From assembly GCA_033763995.1 (NCBI GenBank), contig JANRJL010000002.1:90629-154628 (forward strand): a stretch of 64,000 bases of DNA. Direction: 5' to 3'. Below the pieces are notes generated by a model. It made no database searches, was not told the origin of the DNA, and was given only the letters and a program-made list of their open reading frames with translations. Shown in pieces: positions 27,346 to 36,054 of the stretch. A program made the position numbers and the translations under genes. Position 1 is the stretch's first letter, and every line of letters begins with the position of its first letter. The stretch comes from GCA-2737725 sp033763995. Lineage in GTDB: Bacteria; Pseudomonadota; Alphaproteobacteria; Rhodospirillales; Rhodospirillaceae.

Positions 27346-28191
27346 TTACCGCTCCGTCAAGATCCCATACAGCTCCGGGCGGCGGTCGCGGAAAAAGCCG
27401 AAGGAGGCGCGGTTGCGCGCGATCTCGGCCAAGTCGAAGCCCGCCGTGAGCACGCCCGTTTCGGTGCGGCCGAATTCGGCCAGCTTTTCGCCGCGCTGAT
27501 CGGCGATGAAGGACGAGCCGTAAAAAATCTGGCCGTGTTCGTTGCCGATGCGGTTGGCGGCGATCACCGGCACCACGTTGGACACGGCATGGCCGATCAT
27601 GGCCCGCTGCCACAGGTCCTTGGTGTCGAGCGTGGGGTTCTCGGGCTCGGAGCCGATGGCCGTCGGATAGAACAACAGCTCCGCACCCATCAGCATCATG
27701 GCGCGCGCGCATTCGGGGAACCATTGGTCCCAACAAATGCCCACGCCGATTTTGCCGAACTTGGTTTTCCATACCTTAAAGCCGGTGTTGCCGGGCCGGA
27801 AGTAGAACTTCTCCTCGTAGCCGGGGCCGTCGGGGATGTGACTTTTGCGGTAAACGCCCAGCACCGCGCCGTCCGCGTCGATCATGGCGAGGCTGTTGTA
27901 ATAGACCTGCCCGTCGCGCTCGAAGATCGAGGCGGGGATGGCCACACCCAGCTGCTTGGCCACCACCGCCAGGCGCTTTACCACCGGGTGATCGTTCACC
28001 GGATAGGCGCTATCGAAATGGCGGTCCTTTTCCTCGCGGCAGAAGTAGGGCCCTTGCAGCAGCTCCGTGGGCAGAATGATCTGCGCGCCTTTTTTGGCGG
28101 CGTCGGCGATCAGGCCCGCCACCATCTCGATGTTGGCGGTCATGTCCTCGCTGTAGGCGCATTGCAGGGCGGCGACGGTGACGATGCTCAT
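27346..28191 (-). CDS. aguB: N-carbamoylputrescine amidase
   Basis: This 281-residue carbon-nitrogen hydrolase (nitrilase superfamily) has the triad E43 (LPTELL), K116 (YRKSHIP) and C153 (GICWDQWFPE). The segments PYFCREEKD and GYEEKFYFRPGN are typical of the AguB group. It hydrolyses N-carbamoylputrescine to putrescine, CO2 and ammonia, the second step after agmatine deiminase, whose gene lies upstream on the same strand. The two genes are 124 bp apart, separated by a palindromic repeat. The ATG at 28191 matches the family N terminus. Confidence 0.92.
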   Translation of the reverse strand: MSIVTVAALQCAYSEDMTANIEMVAGLIADAAKKGAQIILPTELLQGPYFCREEKDRHFDSAYPVNDHPVVKRLAVVAKQLGVAIPASIFERDGQVYYNSLAMIDADGAVLGVYRKSHIPDGPGYEEKFYFRPGNTGFKVWKTKFGKIGVGICWDQWFPECARAMMLMGAELLFYPTAIGSEPENPTLDTKDLWQRAMIGHAVSNVVPVIAANRIGNEHGQIFYGSSFIADQRGEKLAEFGRTETGVLTAGFDLAEIARNRASFGFFRDRRPELYGILTER

Positions 28192-28208
28192 GGCGCTATC
28201 TTACACTA

Positions 28209-28310
28209 GAGTCATATTCGATCGAACCGAATCACAAAGCTTAGTAACTCGTTCTTCTTGGTCGCATTTTCCACGCCAACCGGTTCCCACTTGTCGGGAA
28301 AATGCTCCGC
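28209..28310 (-). repeat. Palindromic dispersed repeat, copy 2 (RIME-like)
   Basis: This is an inverted copy of the element at 3458. The pairing arms are GCATTTTCC (28264-28272) and GGAAAATGC (28297-28305), with the same ACCGGTT centre. The flanking blocks continue to TAGAGTC near 28,209. It lies between aguA and aguB. Confidence 0.75.
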
Positions 28311-28315
28311 TTTTC

Positions 28316-29341
28316 TCAAACATGCGGTTGTTGTTGCGTGATGCAATGAAATGACCCGCCGCCGGTGAGAATGTGATCGGCGCGCAGGCCCACGGTGCGC
28401 CGGCCCGGGAACAGCTTGGCGATGGCCGCCACGGCCGCATCGTCATATTTGGTGCCGTACACCGGCACCGCAATTGTCGTATTGCCGATATAGAAGTTCA
28501 TGAAGCTGGCAGGGATCGGCTCGCCCTCGTCGTCGGCCACGAGGCCCGGCGAGGGAATGGTGTGCACGTCGAGCTTGCGGCCCGTCACGTCGGTGGCGGC
28601 CTTCAAATCATTGATGATCGCCTTGAGCGCGGCCGCGTTGGGATCGTCCGCGCCCGAGGGCTCCATGCAGGCCACCACGCCGGGAGCAACAAAGCGCGCG
28701 ATGTTGTCGATGTGGCCGTCGGTGTGATCGTTGGCGAGCCCGTCGCCCAGCCACACGAGCTTGGTGATCCCTAAGCCGGTTTTCAGCCGCGTTTCGATCT
28801 CGGCTTGCGACAGCATGGGGTTGCGATTGTTGTTGAGCAGGCATTGCCGCGTCGTCAGCGCCGTGCCCAACCCGTCGACGTCGATGGAACCGCCCTCCAG
28901 CACCCAACCGCTGACCTTGGCCCTCACGCCGGCGCGCTTGGCCACGAAGGCGGCGACCCCGTCGTCACCGGCCAGTACATACTTGCCGCCCCAGCCGTTG
29001 AAGCGAAAGCACGCTGCCGCCAAGTTGGGCCCGTCGGTGACGAAGATCGGCGCCGTATCGCGCAGCCAGATGTCGCCGAAGGTGGCGGCGATGACCTCGG
29101 CCCCCGTGCCCGCCAACGCTGCTTTGGCCGAGGCCACGGCTTCGTCTCCGCAAGCGAGAATTTTCAGCGCCTCGCCGCGCGGCTGTTTCGTCGCGGGGTC
29201 CACGTCGGCGATGGCCTTGAACAACGCCGCCACTTCGGCGCGTGCCGGTTCCAGGTCCTCCAGCCACAGGTCGGCATGGCTGGGCCAGGCCGACCACACG
29301 GCGCTGTGTTTATCCCACTCGGCGGGCTGACGGACGGGCAT
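28316..29341 (-). CDS. aguA: Agmatine deiminase
   Basis: This 341-residue member of the guanidino-group-modifying (PAD-like) family starts at the ATG at 29341 (MPVRQPAEWDKHSAVW, the family N terminus). The active-site elements are in place: the WLRDTAPIF acidic loop, EGGSID, DHTDGHIDN, and the nucleophile C333 in GGGSFHCITQQQP. It converts agmatine to N-carbamoylputrescine and ammonia, and with AguB gives putrescine from arginine-derived agmatine. No arginine decarboxylase gene is in the window. An upstream in-frame start at 29428 would add 29 residues without homology. Confidence 0.93.
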   Translation of the reverse strand: MPVRQPAEWDKHSAVWSAWPSHADLWLEDLEPARAEVAALFKAIADVDPATKQPRGEALKILACGDEAVASAKAALAGTGAEVIAATFGDIWLRDTAPIFVTDGPNLAAACFRFNGWGGKYVLAGDDGVAAFVAKRAGVRAKVSGWVLEGGSIDVDGLGTALTTRQCLLNNNRNPMLSQAEIETRLKTGLGITKLVWLGDGLANDHTDGHIDNIARFVAPGVVACMEPSGADDPNAAALKAIINDLKAATDVTGRKLDVHTIPSPGLVADDEGEPIPASFMNFYIGNTTIAVPVYGTKYDDAAVAAIAKLFPGRRTVGLRADHILTGGGSFHCITQQQPHV

Positions 29342-29455
29342 GGCAAGGCAACTCGGCAAAAGGAATTGTGGGCGGTTCCCTATCGCCTCGGGCGCGGCAT
29401 TGCAACGCCCCAGATATGAAAAACGCATGATGTGAAAAGCGCATGGACGATACCG

Positions 29456-29534
29456 CTAGTGGAGCGGATTTGACATTCGCCACCCAAGCTGCGGCGAAAC
29501 CGTGAAGCGAATGTCAAATCCAAAGCTCCACTAG
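29456..29534. repeat. Bulged hairpin element A (pair 1)
   Basis: The left arm (29456-29480) and right arm (29507-29534) pair fully except for an AAA bulge on the right. There is an outer stem CTAGTGGAGC, an inner stem GGATTTGACATTCGC and a 26-base loop. It shares its design, but not its full sequence, with the elements at 29549, 31733 and 31823. There is no T-run. The next hairpin starts 14 bases on. Confidence 0.8.
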
Positions 29535-29548
29535 AAACATATGGTTAG

Positions 29549-29622
29549 TAGTGGTTCTTTGATTCTAACATTCGCAAGATCGCGTGCCGAATGGGGATGC
29601 GAATGTTAGAATCGAACCACTA
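29549..29622. repeat. Bulged hairpin element B (pair 1)
   Basis: The left arm (29549-29575) and right arm (29599-29622) pair with a TTT bulge on the left: outer stem TAGTGGTTC, inner stem GATTCTAACATTCGC, and a 23-base loop. It ends 21 bases before the methyltransferase ATG at 29644, so in RNA it would be in that gene's leader. Confidence 0.8.
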
Positions 29623-29643
29623 GACCGCGTTACCTCACTCAGC

Positions 29644-30537
29644 ATGTCATCCGGGAACCCCATCGCCGATCGCCGGTTCGAGTTCGCCCGCCGGTTCGCC
29701 GCGCGGGGCGATCATGCCGCCGCCGCCGACCTGGTGCGCCAGGCCTTGGAGCTGGCGCCACGCTGGGCCGAGGGGCACTTCAGTCTAGGCGATGCCTTGG
29801 CGCTAGCCGGTGAGCGCGACGGGGCGGTAGCGGCCTTTCGCGCCTACCTGGCCTTGGAGCCCGCCGATTCCATGGGCGCGCGGGCGCGGCTGGCACAGCT
29901 GGGCGAAGTTTCAGCGACGGAAGAACTGCCTCGGGCTTATGTGGAACGCCTGTTCGATCAGTATGCGGTGCGGTTCGATCAGTCGTTGCTGGAGGGCCTG
30001 AAATACACCGGGCCCCGGCAGATTCGCGATACGCTTATGGCGCGCTGGCCGGGGCGACGATTCGCGCGGTGCCTCGACCTGGGTTGCGGCACGGGCCTCA
30101 TGGGCGCGGCGATCCGGGATTCGGTCGACCGGCTCGAGGGCGCCGACATCTCAGCGGGCATGCTGGCCGAAGCCAAGAAGAAAAATATCTACGACGCGCT
30201 TGGGCAAACTGATGTTCTCACGGCGCTGGAAAGCGTTGCGGCAACGTATGACCTCATCCTCGCGGCGGATGTCTTGGTTTACATCGGCGACCTGTTACTT
30301 GTGATAGCCGCCTGCGCGCGCGCCTTGGCGCCGGGCGGTGTCGTGGCCTTCACGCTGCAATCCGGAGAATCGCCCAACTATCGCCTGGGCGCCGATCAGC
30401 GTTTCAGCCACCACGTCACATATATAGAGTCGCTGATGAAGGGTGCCTTCGCTGCCCATACTATCACCGCCGGCGCTTTCCGCCGCGAGAAGGACGTGGA
30501 CGTGCCGGGCTTGTTGGTGATCGGCGAGAAAATCTAA
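29644..30537 (+). CDS. TPR-containing class I methyltransferase
   Basis: This 297-residue protein starts at the ATG at 29644. The N-terminal ~85 residues are TPR-like helices (AAADLVRQALELAPRWAEGHFSLGDALALAGE...AFRAYLALEP). A SAM-binding domain follows with motif I CLDLGCGTGLMGAAI, LEGADISAGMLAEA, a DLILAADVLVYIGDL motif IV and ALAPGGVVAFTLQSGE motif V. Such TPR-methyltransferase fusions are common in alphaproteobacteria, but their targets are mostly unknown. Its stop overlaps the rlmI stop tail-to-tail (30534-30537). The in-frame ATG-less extension to 29584 lies inside hairpin B and is rejected as coding. Confidence 0.82.
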   Translation: MSSGNPIADRRFEFARRFAARGDHAAAADLVRQALELAPRWAEGHFSLGDALALAGERDGAVAAFRAYLALEPADSMGARARLAQLGEVSATEELPRAYVERLFDQYAVRFDQSLLEGLKYTGPRQIRDTLMARWPGRRFARCLDLGCGTGLMGAAIRDSVDRLEGADISAGMLAEAKKKNIYDALGQTDVLTALESVAATYDLILAADVLVYIGDLLLVIAACARALAPGGVVAFTLQSGESPNYRLGADQRFSHHVTYIESLMKGAFAAHTITAGAFRREKDVDVPGLLVIGEKI

Positions 30538-31724
30538 TCCAAGGCTATGGTCAGGGCTTTCAGATAGGCGCTCTCGGGCAGTTGGAGGTGCACCGGATGA
30601 TCGGGCCCCGCCCCCGAGGTGCGCAAGATGCGCCCGGAGCGGCCGGCATCGGCGATGCCCCGCGCCACGGCTTCGCTGAACTCGGCCAGCGGTGCGTTGT
30701 GACTGCAGGACGCGATGAACAGCACGCCGCCACGCGCGGTAAGGCTGGCGCACATGCGCGCAAGCTTGCGGTAGCCTTGCAGGCCCGGCTTCAGGTCCTT
30801 GCGGGATTTCACGAAGGCCGGCGGATCGGCGATCACCACGTCGAACTTGTCCTTGCTTTGGGACCCCGCGAGAAATTCGAACACATCGGCGCGCTCGAAT
30901 TTGCTTGTGGCCGCGAGGCCGTTCGCGCTCGCTGCCTTGGTCGCCAGATCAAGAGCAGCAGCAGAGCCGTCGACGCCCAGCACGCGGATCGCCCCGGCTT
31001 GGGCGCAGGCCAACGCGAAACCGCCGGTGTGGGTATAAAGGTCGATTACCGTCTTGCCCTTGGCCAAGGCCGCCACGAACGCCCGGTTGTCACGCTGATC
31101 GAAGAACCAGCCGGTTTTCTGCCCGCCCATGAGGTCGGCGAAAAACGTGAGATTAGATTCTTTGATTTCGACGGGCCCATCGAGCGTGCCGCTGAACACA
31201 CGGCTCGCGTCAGTCAGGCCCTCGAGCGCGCGAAAGGACGAATCCGCCCGCACCACGATGGCGCGCGGCGCCACCAGCTCGGTCACCGCCGCGGCGATTT
31301 CGGGCAGCGCCAAATCCATGCCGGCCGTGTTGGGCTGCAGCACCACCACGTCATTGAAGCGATCGATGATCAGGCCCGGCAGACTGTCGCCCTCGGCATG
31401 AGCCCACCGGTAGTAGGGCGCGGTCATGAGTTGCGTGCGCAGCGCCAGCGCCGCGCGCAAGCGGCCCACGAACCACGCCGCATCGATGGGCACATCGGGT
31501 TTGAGCGTCAGCACGCGGGCGCTGATGAGCGGCTTGGGATTGAACTGCGCCGTGGCGAGCGGCGCGCCGCCCGCATCCTCCAGCGTCACCACGCCGCCCG
31601 GGACGAGGGCCTTGGCTGCGGCGTCCATGGCGATCTCGTTGGAATAGACCCACGGGTGACCCGCCTTGAGGCGTTTATGGGCGCCGGGCTTAAGCCGGAT
31701 GCGGGGGTGAGGGGTTTGCGTCAT
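30534..31724 (-). CDS. rlmI: 23S rRNA m5C methyltransferase, RlmI-like
   Basis: This 396-residue protein has an N-terminal PUA domain (RIRLKPGAHKRLKAGHPWVYSNEI). The class I methyltransferase core has GGQKTGWFFDQRDNR, VIDLYTHTGGFALACAQAGA (motif I), LGVDGSAAALDLA, DVVIADPPAFVKSRKDL (catalytic motif IV) and FIASCSHNA (the motif VI cysteine of RlmI-type m5C enzymes). This is the full RlmI layout. E. coli RlmI modifies C1962 of 23S rRNA; the same target is likely but not proven here. Hairpin C begins 9 bp upstream of its start codon. Confidence 0.88.
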   Translation of the reverse strand: MTQTPHPRIRLKPGAHKRLKAGHPWVYSNEIAMDAAAKALVPGGVVTLEDAGGAPLATAQFNPKPLISARVLTLKPDVPIDAAWFVGRLRAALALRTQLMTAPYYRWAHAEGDSLPGLIIDRFNDVVVLQPNTAGMDLALPEIAAAVTELVAPRAIVVRADSSFRALEGLTDASRVFSGTLDGPVEIKESNLTFFADLMGGQKTGWFFDQRDNRAFVAALAKGKTVIDLYTHTGGFALACAQAGAIRVLGVDGSAAALDLATKAASANGLAATSKFERADVFEFLAGSQSKDKFDVVIADPPAFVKSRKDLKPGLQGYRKLARMCASLTARGGVLFIASCSHNAPLAEFSEAVARGIADAGRSGRILRTSGAGPDHPVHLQLPESAYLKALTIALD

Positions 31725-31732
31725 GGCCGAAA

Positions 31733-31809
31733 GCTAGTGTCCCGATTCCAAAGTTCGCATGGTTCCTCGGCTAGCTGGTCCGCGAACTTTGGAATCGAAG
31801 GACACTAGC
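31733..31809. repeat. Bulged hairpin element C (pair 2)
   Basis: The left arm (31733-31758) and right arm (31782-31809) pair apart from two extra A residues on the right: outer stem GCTAGTGTCC, inner stem CGATTCCAAAGTTCGC, and a 23-base loop. It has the same plan as hairpins A and B. It lies directly upstream of the rlmI start. Confidence 0.8.
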
Positions 31810-31822
31810 AACCTATTGATCG

Positions 31823-31896
31823 AGTGTGGCTTTGGTTCAGAAGTCCGCATGCTGGACTCGCGGCGAGATTGATGCGGACTTCTGAACCGCCACACT
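31823..31896. repeat. Bulged hairpin element D (pair 2)
   Basis: The left arm (31823-31850) and right arm (31872-31896) pair apart from a TTT bulge on the left: outer stem AGTGTGGC, inner stem GGTTCAGAAGTCCGCAT, and a 21-base loop. It starts 13 bases after hairpin C, nearly the same gap as between A and B. Confidence 0.8.
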
Positions 31897-31962
31897 ACCC
31901 GCTCCTTGGCGCGGCGCAAAGCAAGAGCTAGAAATGTTTATTCGTCGAGATCGGAGAGGCCG

Positions 31963-32346
31963 ATGAGCAAGCTATCGCCCGAGGACCGCGCCAAAAAGCT
32001 GAGCGAGGGCCTGGACTACGTCAAGGACCTGCCGGGCTTCGAGCGCGGTCATCCGCATTACTTCCGCGATCCGGCCATCGATCATCTGATGGAAATCGTG
32101 CTGCAGTTGGGGGCGGAACTGTGGGTCGTACGCGACCGGCAACTGGTGACCGAGCACCTGCTCGCCACCGAAGGCAAGGTCACTCCCGAAATGATCGAGA
32201 CCTTCAAGCCCTCGGCCGAAATGCGCGAAAAGCTGCGCGAGGAGCGCAAGACCTTCACCCGGCGCGTCTACCAGTCCCTCTATGCAAGCGCGGAACCGCC
32301 GGGCCAGGCGGCCTTCGTGTCGGGCGTTCTGGGCGACAAGAAGTAG
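31963..32346 (+). CDS. Small conserved-looking protein of unknown function preceding a TetR regulator
   Basis: This 127-residue acidic, helical protein (start MSKLSPEDRAKKLSEG) has no signal peptide and no motif I can name. GGAGAGGCCG precedes the ATG at 31963. It contains a PAIDHLMEIVLQLGAELWVVRDRQLVTEHLL helical core and a charged SAEMREKLREERKTFTRRVYQ segment. It ends 12 bp before the TetR start, so the two are probably co-transcribed. An earlier in-frame start at 31906 sits just after hairpin D and lacks a ribosome site. Confidence 0.7.
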   Translation: MSKLSPEDRAKKLSEGLDYVKDLPGFERGHPHYFRDPAIDHLMEIVLQLGAELWVVRDRQLVTEHLLATEGKVTPEMIETFKPSAEMREKLREERKTFTRRVYQSLYASAEPPGQAAFVSGVLGDKK

Positions 32347-32358
32347 AAGCATTTCGTC

Positions 32359-32982
32359 GTGGCCCGGACCAAAGCCTCCCAAACCAAAGCTGAGCGATCG
32401 GCGACGACCAAGCGGGCGCTGCTGGACGTGGCGCGCGGCGAATTCGCCGGTTTTGGTTACGCGGGCGCCGCCACGGAAGCCATTGTCGCCAAGGCCAAGG
32501 TCACGCGCGGCGCGCTGTACTATCACTTCAAGGACAAGCAGGCGTTGTTCGCGGGCGTCGTGGCCGACATGGCGCGCGACATTTCCATCGGCATGGCAAC
32601 GAAGGCATCAGAGAAGCGCGCACCTTGGGAAGGCTTGTTGGCGGGTTGCCGGGCGTTTCTCGATATCGCCGCGCAGCCGGGCATTTTGCGCGTCTATCTG
32701 CAGGATGCGCCCGCCGCCATGGGCTGGGCGGAATGGCGCGCGGTCGACGGCGACGGCGCCTTCGGCTTTTTGCTGCGCAGTTTTGTGTTGGCGCTGCAGG
32801 GCTCACGCAAGGCCAAGGAGGGCACGCCCGCCGCCTTGGCGCGGCTCGTGGCTGGGGCGCTGACCGAGGCGGCGCTGTCGATCGCGGCGGCGAGCGATCC
32901 CAAAACCGCGCGGGCCGACATCGAGCGTGCTTTGCTGGCGTTGCTGGTGGGCCTGCGCGAGCACTACGGCGCTGCAGAATAG
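32359..32982 (+). CDS. TetR/AcrR family transcriptional regulator
   Basis: This 207-residue protein has an N-terminal TetR helix-turn-helix (about 15-60): TTKRALLDVARGEFAGFGYAGAATEAIVAKAKVTRGALYYHFKDKQALF, with the conserved GALYYHFKDK recognition end. The C-terminal ligand domain is helical and not diagnostic. The start is GTG at 32359. Its stop is 10 bp from the convergent binding-protein gene. Targets are unknown; the co-transcribed 127-residue gene is the simplest candidate. Confidence 0.88.
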   Translation: MARTKASQTKAERSATTKRALLDVARGEFAGFGYAGAATEAIVAKAKVTRGALYYHFKDKQALFAGVVADMARDISIGMATKASEKRAPWEGLLAGCRAFLDIAAQPGILRVYLQDAPAAMGWAEWRAVDGDGAFGFLLRSFVLALQGSRKAKEGTPAALARLVAGALTEAALSIAAASDPKTARADIERALLALLVGLREHYGAAE

Positions 32983-32991
32983 CCAGAGCGG

Positions 32992-34494
32992 CTATTCCTC
33001 GAACGACACGCGCTCGAAGGGAATGAAGCCGAACAAATCATCCAGCCCCTTCACGCCCTTGCGCGCGCCGGAAAACTGCACGCTGTCGTAAAGGAAAATC
33101 GCCGGAACCTGGTCATGGTAATAGGCCATGAGCTGGCGGCGCAGGCGCAGGGACTTCCGCTCGTCCCATTCGTTGCGGATGGACTCGATCAGCGGCATGA
33201 CCGCCGGGTCGCAAGTCCAGGGCACGTTGTGGGCGCAGGAGTGCATTTCCACGCCGCGCAGGATGTCGCTGATGGGCACGCCGGTCCACGGCATGTTGAA
33301 GGCGTCGGCGTATTCGCCGGTCATGAACACGTTCTTGAGGAATTGCGGCGCCGGGAGCGTGCGGATTTCCATGTCCACGCCGATCTTGCGCAGATCCGAT
33401 TGCACGAGCTGATAGAGCGCGAGCTGGAACGCAAAGACGCCCGAGACTTCCATCGTGAACTTGAAGCCCTCGGGATAACCGGCCTCGGCCAACAAGGCCT
33501 TGGCCTTGGCTGGGTCGTAGTCGAACGGCGGCAGGTCAGGGTTGTGGCCGAACCCGACCCGCGCGGCGGGTTGGTTGGCGGGCTTGGCGAGTCCGAGAAA
33601 AATCGCATCGAGCATCGGTTTGCGGTTGACGGCGTGATTGAGCGCGCGGCGCACGCGCACATCCTTGAAGGGCGAGTTCTCGCGCGTCGTGACCAACGCC
33701 AGGCCGTTCACGGTGTCGTCGGACCAGGGCAAGGCCTGGTGGCCCGCCGCCAAAAGTGTTTCGTACTCCTCGGGGCCCAAGGTCGTCGCGACGTCGATCT
33801 GGCCCGACAAAATGCCCTGGGTGCGCGCCATGGTTTCGGGCAACGCCAAGATTTCCAGCTTGGGAATGATCGGCTTCCGCCACGAGCCCGTGTGCGCCTT
33901 GAGCGACACCTTGGCGGGTGTCCAGCTCTCCACCGCATAGGCCCCCGAGCCCACGGGTGCTTTTGAAAAAACCTCCATGCCCACGGCGTCAAGCGCCGTC
34001 ATGTCGGGGATCAACAGCATGGTGCCGTACCGCGGCAACAGCGGCGCCGGCTGGGCCGTGACGATCTCCACCATGAAGTCGTCGATGGCGCGCGCCGAGA
34101 GCAGCTTGGGGAGCTCGCGCGGCATGTTCTCGTTGGGCCGGGCGCGGTTCACGATGTAATCGACCACGGCGGCGACGCTGGCGGCCGTCACGGGTCTGCC
34201 GTTGGAAAACGTCACCCCCGGACGCAGCGTGAAGCGCCAAGTCTTGTCGTCGGTATGGTCCCACTTGACCGCCAGCCAAGGTTCGAGCTTGCCCGCGCGG
34301 TTGTACTTGGTGAGGCTGTCGAAAATCGCGCCCGTGGTGGTGATGGTGGGCATCAGCGAGCTCATGAACGGATTGCCCTGCTGCAAGGGCAGCGTGGAGA
34401 CGGCCACCCGCAGCGTGCCGGGCTGGGCCTGGGCGACGGCCGTCAGAGACAGGGTCAACGCCAGTCCAGCGACAAAGTGCAGCTGGCGTTTCAT
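32992..34494 (-). CDS. ABC-type peptide/solute-binding protein (SBP family 5)
   Basis: This 500-residue protein has a signal peptide (about 1-23, VAQAQ). Family 5 landmarks are FTLRPGVTFSNGRPVTAASV, VGSGAYAVESWTPAKV, FKDVRVRRALNHAVNRKPML and FDYDPAKAKALLAEAGYPEGFKF. It is the downstream partner of a paralogous gene only 3 bp away. Such tandem pairs arise by duplication and may bind different ligands. No permease or ATPase genes are present in the neighbourhood, so the transporter, if any, is encoded elsewhere. Confidence 0.88.
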   Translation of the reverse strand: MKRQLHFVAGLALTLSLTAVAQAQPGTLRVAVSTLPLQQGNPFMSSLMPTITTTGAIFDSLTKYNRAGKLEPWLAVKWDHTDDKTWRFTLRPGVTFSNGRPVTAASVAAVVDYIVNRARPNENMPRELPKLLSARAIDDFMVEIVTAQPAPLLPRYGTMLLIPDMTALDAVGMEVFSKAPVGSGAYAVESWTPAKVSLKAHTGSWRKPIIPKLEILALPETMARTQGILSGQIDVATTLGPEEYETLLAAGHQALPWSDDTVNGLALVTTRENSPFKDVRVRRALNHAVNRKPMLDAIFLGLAKPANQPAARVGFGHNPDLPPFDYDPAKAKALLAEAGYPEGFKFTMEVSGVFAFQLALYQLVQSDLRKIGVDMEIRTLPAPQFLKNVFMTGEYADAFNMPWTGVPISDILRGVEMHSCAHNVPWTCDPAVMPLIESIRNEWDERKSLRLRRQLMAYYHDQVPAIFLYDSVQFSGARKGVKGLDDLFGFIPFERVSFEE

Positions 34495-34497
34495 GCG

Positions 34498-36024
34498 CTA
34501 GTTTCCATTCACCGAGATTTGGTCGTAAGCCACCAGGCCGAAAGAATCGTCAAAGCCGTGCGTGCGTGCGCTGAGACCCGCGTAAATGACTTGCTCGTAC
34601 AGAAAGATCGCCGGGGCCTGCTCATGATAAATCCGGCTGAGCTCGCGGCGCAGCGCCAGGGCCTTGGCCGGATCCCATTCCGTGAGCGCTTGTTGGTACA
34701 GCGGCATGACGTCGCGGTCGCAGTACCACGGGAATTTCGAATCGCAGGAGTGAATCTCCACCGCGCGCACCACATCGATGGGCGGCACGGTCTGCCACGG
34801 CACGATCACGGCATCGGCATACTCGCCGGTGAGAAACATGTTTCGCAGATACTGCGGCCCGGGCATGGCGCGAATTTCCATCTTCACGCCGACCGCCGCC
34901 AGATCGGCCGCCACCTGCTGAAAGGTGGCCAACTGCGCGCCCGAGGTGGTGGAGGTTTCCATCACGAAGGAAAAGCCATCGGCATAACCGGCTTCGGCCA
35001 GCAGCTTTTTCGCCTTGATCGGATCGTAGTCGTAGGCGGGCAGTTCGGCGTTGTGGCCATAGACCATCCGCGCGGCAGGCTGGTTGGCGGCGACCGTCTT
35101 GCCCTGCATGATCGTGGCGATGAGCGGCGCGCGGTTGACCGCGTGATTGAGCGCGCGGCGCACCCGCACGTCGTTGAAGGGCAGGTTGCGCGTGGTCACC
35201 AACGAGATGCCGGTGACGCCGCCGTCCTGCCAGCTCGCGCCCTTGTGCCCGGCGGCTTCCAAGGTCTGCAGATCGTCGGGCCCCAATTGCATGGCGACAT
35301 CGGCCTGACCCGTGAGAATGGCTTGCACGCGCGAGGTGGCCTCGGGCAAGGCGCGTATCTCAAGCCGCGCGGCCTTGGGCTTGCGCCAGGCCCCGGGCCC
35401 GTCGAAGGCCGCGAAGGAGGCCAGCGCCGGCTCCCAGGTTTGCAGCACGAAGGGCCCCGTGCCCACGGGCTGCTTGGCGAATTCTTCGGGCCCCAATTTC
35501 CGCCAAGCGTCGGGCTCGGGCAGCGCCAGGAACGGCATATGGCGCGGGAAACTGGGCACGCTATCTTTGGTCGTGATCTCGACGGTATGAGAATCGAGCG
35601 CGCGGGCCGAGATCATGGCGGGCAAATCGCGCACCAGGTTGTCGATGGGCCGCACCGAGGTGTTCATGTAGGTGACGGCGTTGACCACCGCCTCGGCGGT
35701 GAAGGGCGCGCCGTTGGAAAAATTCACATCGCGGCGCAATTCGAACCGCCAGGTTTTCTCATCCACGTTGCGCCAGGCCGTGGCCAGCCACGGCCGCAGG
35801 TTGCCCGCCTTGTCGAAGCGCGCGAGGCCGTCGTAGATCGCCGAGGTGGTGGTGATGGAGGGCGTGGCCGAGGTGGCGAAGGGGTTGCCGTGACGCGGCG
35901 GCAAGGTCGCGAGCGTGACGCGGATGGTGTTGTCGTCCTGGGCGCGCGGGGCCGTCAGGGGTGCGCACGTCAGCGCCACGGCAACGGCCAACGCGAGACG
36001 ACTCACCGCAGCACTCTGTGCCAT
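34498..36024 (-). CDS. ABC-type peptide/solute-binding protein (SBP family 5), tandem paralog
   Basis: This 508-residue paralog of the downstream gene has a signal peptide (to about residue 29). It has FELRRDVNFSNGAPFTAEAV, VGTGPFVLQTWEPALA, FNDVRVRRALNHAVNRAPLI and YDYDPIKAKKLLAEAGYADGFSF. Order and spacing (3 bp to the next start) indicate one transcript. It is separated from the SpoU-type gene by 30 bp on the same strand, so all three may be co-transcribed. Confidence 0.88.
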   Translation of the reverse strand: MAQSAAVSRLALAVAVALTCAPLTAPRAQDDNTIRVTLATLPPRHGNPFATSATPSITTTSAIYDGLARFDKAGNLRPWLATAWRNVDEKTWRFELRRDVNFSNGAPFTAEAVVNAVTYMNTSVRPIDNLVRDLPAMISARALDSHTVEITTKDSVPSFPRHMPFLALPEPDAWRKLGPEEFAKQPVGTGPFVLQTWEPALASFAAFDGPGAWRKPKAARLEIRALPEATSRVQAILTGQADVAMQLGPDDLQTLEAAGHKGASWQDGGVTGISLVTTRNLPFNDVRVRRALNHAVNRAPLIATIMQGKTVAANQPAARMVYGHNAELPAYDYDPIKAKKLLAEAGYADGFSFVMETSTTSGAQLATFQQVAADLAAVGVKMEIRAMPGPQYLRNMFLTGEYADAVIVPWQTVPPIDVVRAVEIHSCDSKFPWYCDRDVMPLYQQALTEWDPAKALALRRELSRIYHEQAPAIFLYEQVIYAGLSARTHGFDDSFGLVAYDQISVNGN

Positions 36025-36054
36025 GGGCGCTCCTCACCTTGATCGATATTATAG

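Noticed and set aside
29456..31896. CRISPR array
   Set aside because: The paired hairpins are not direct repeats with unique spacers of constant length. They are inverted arms with differing sequences, two per locus, and no cas genes are present.
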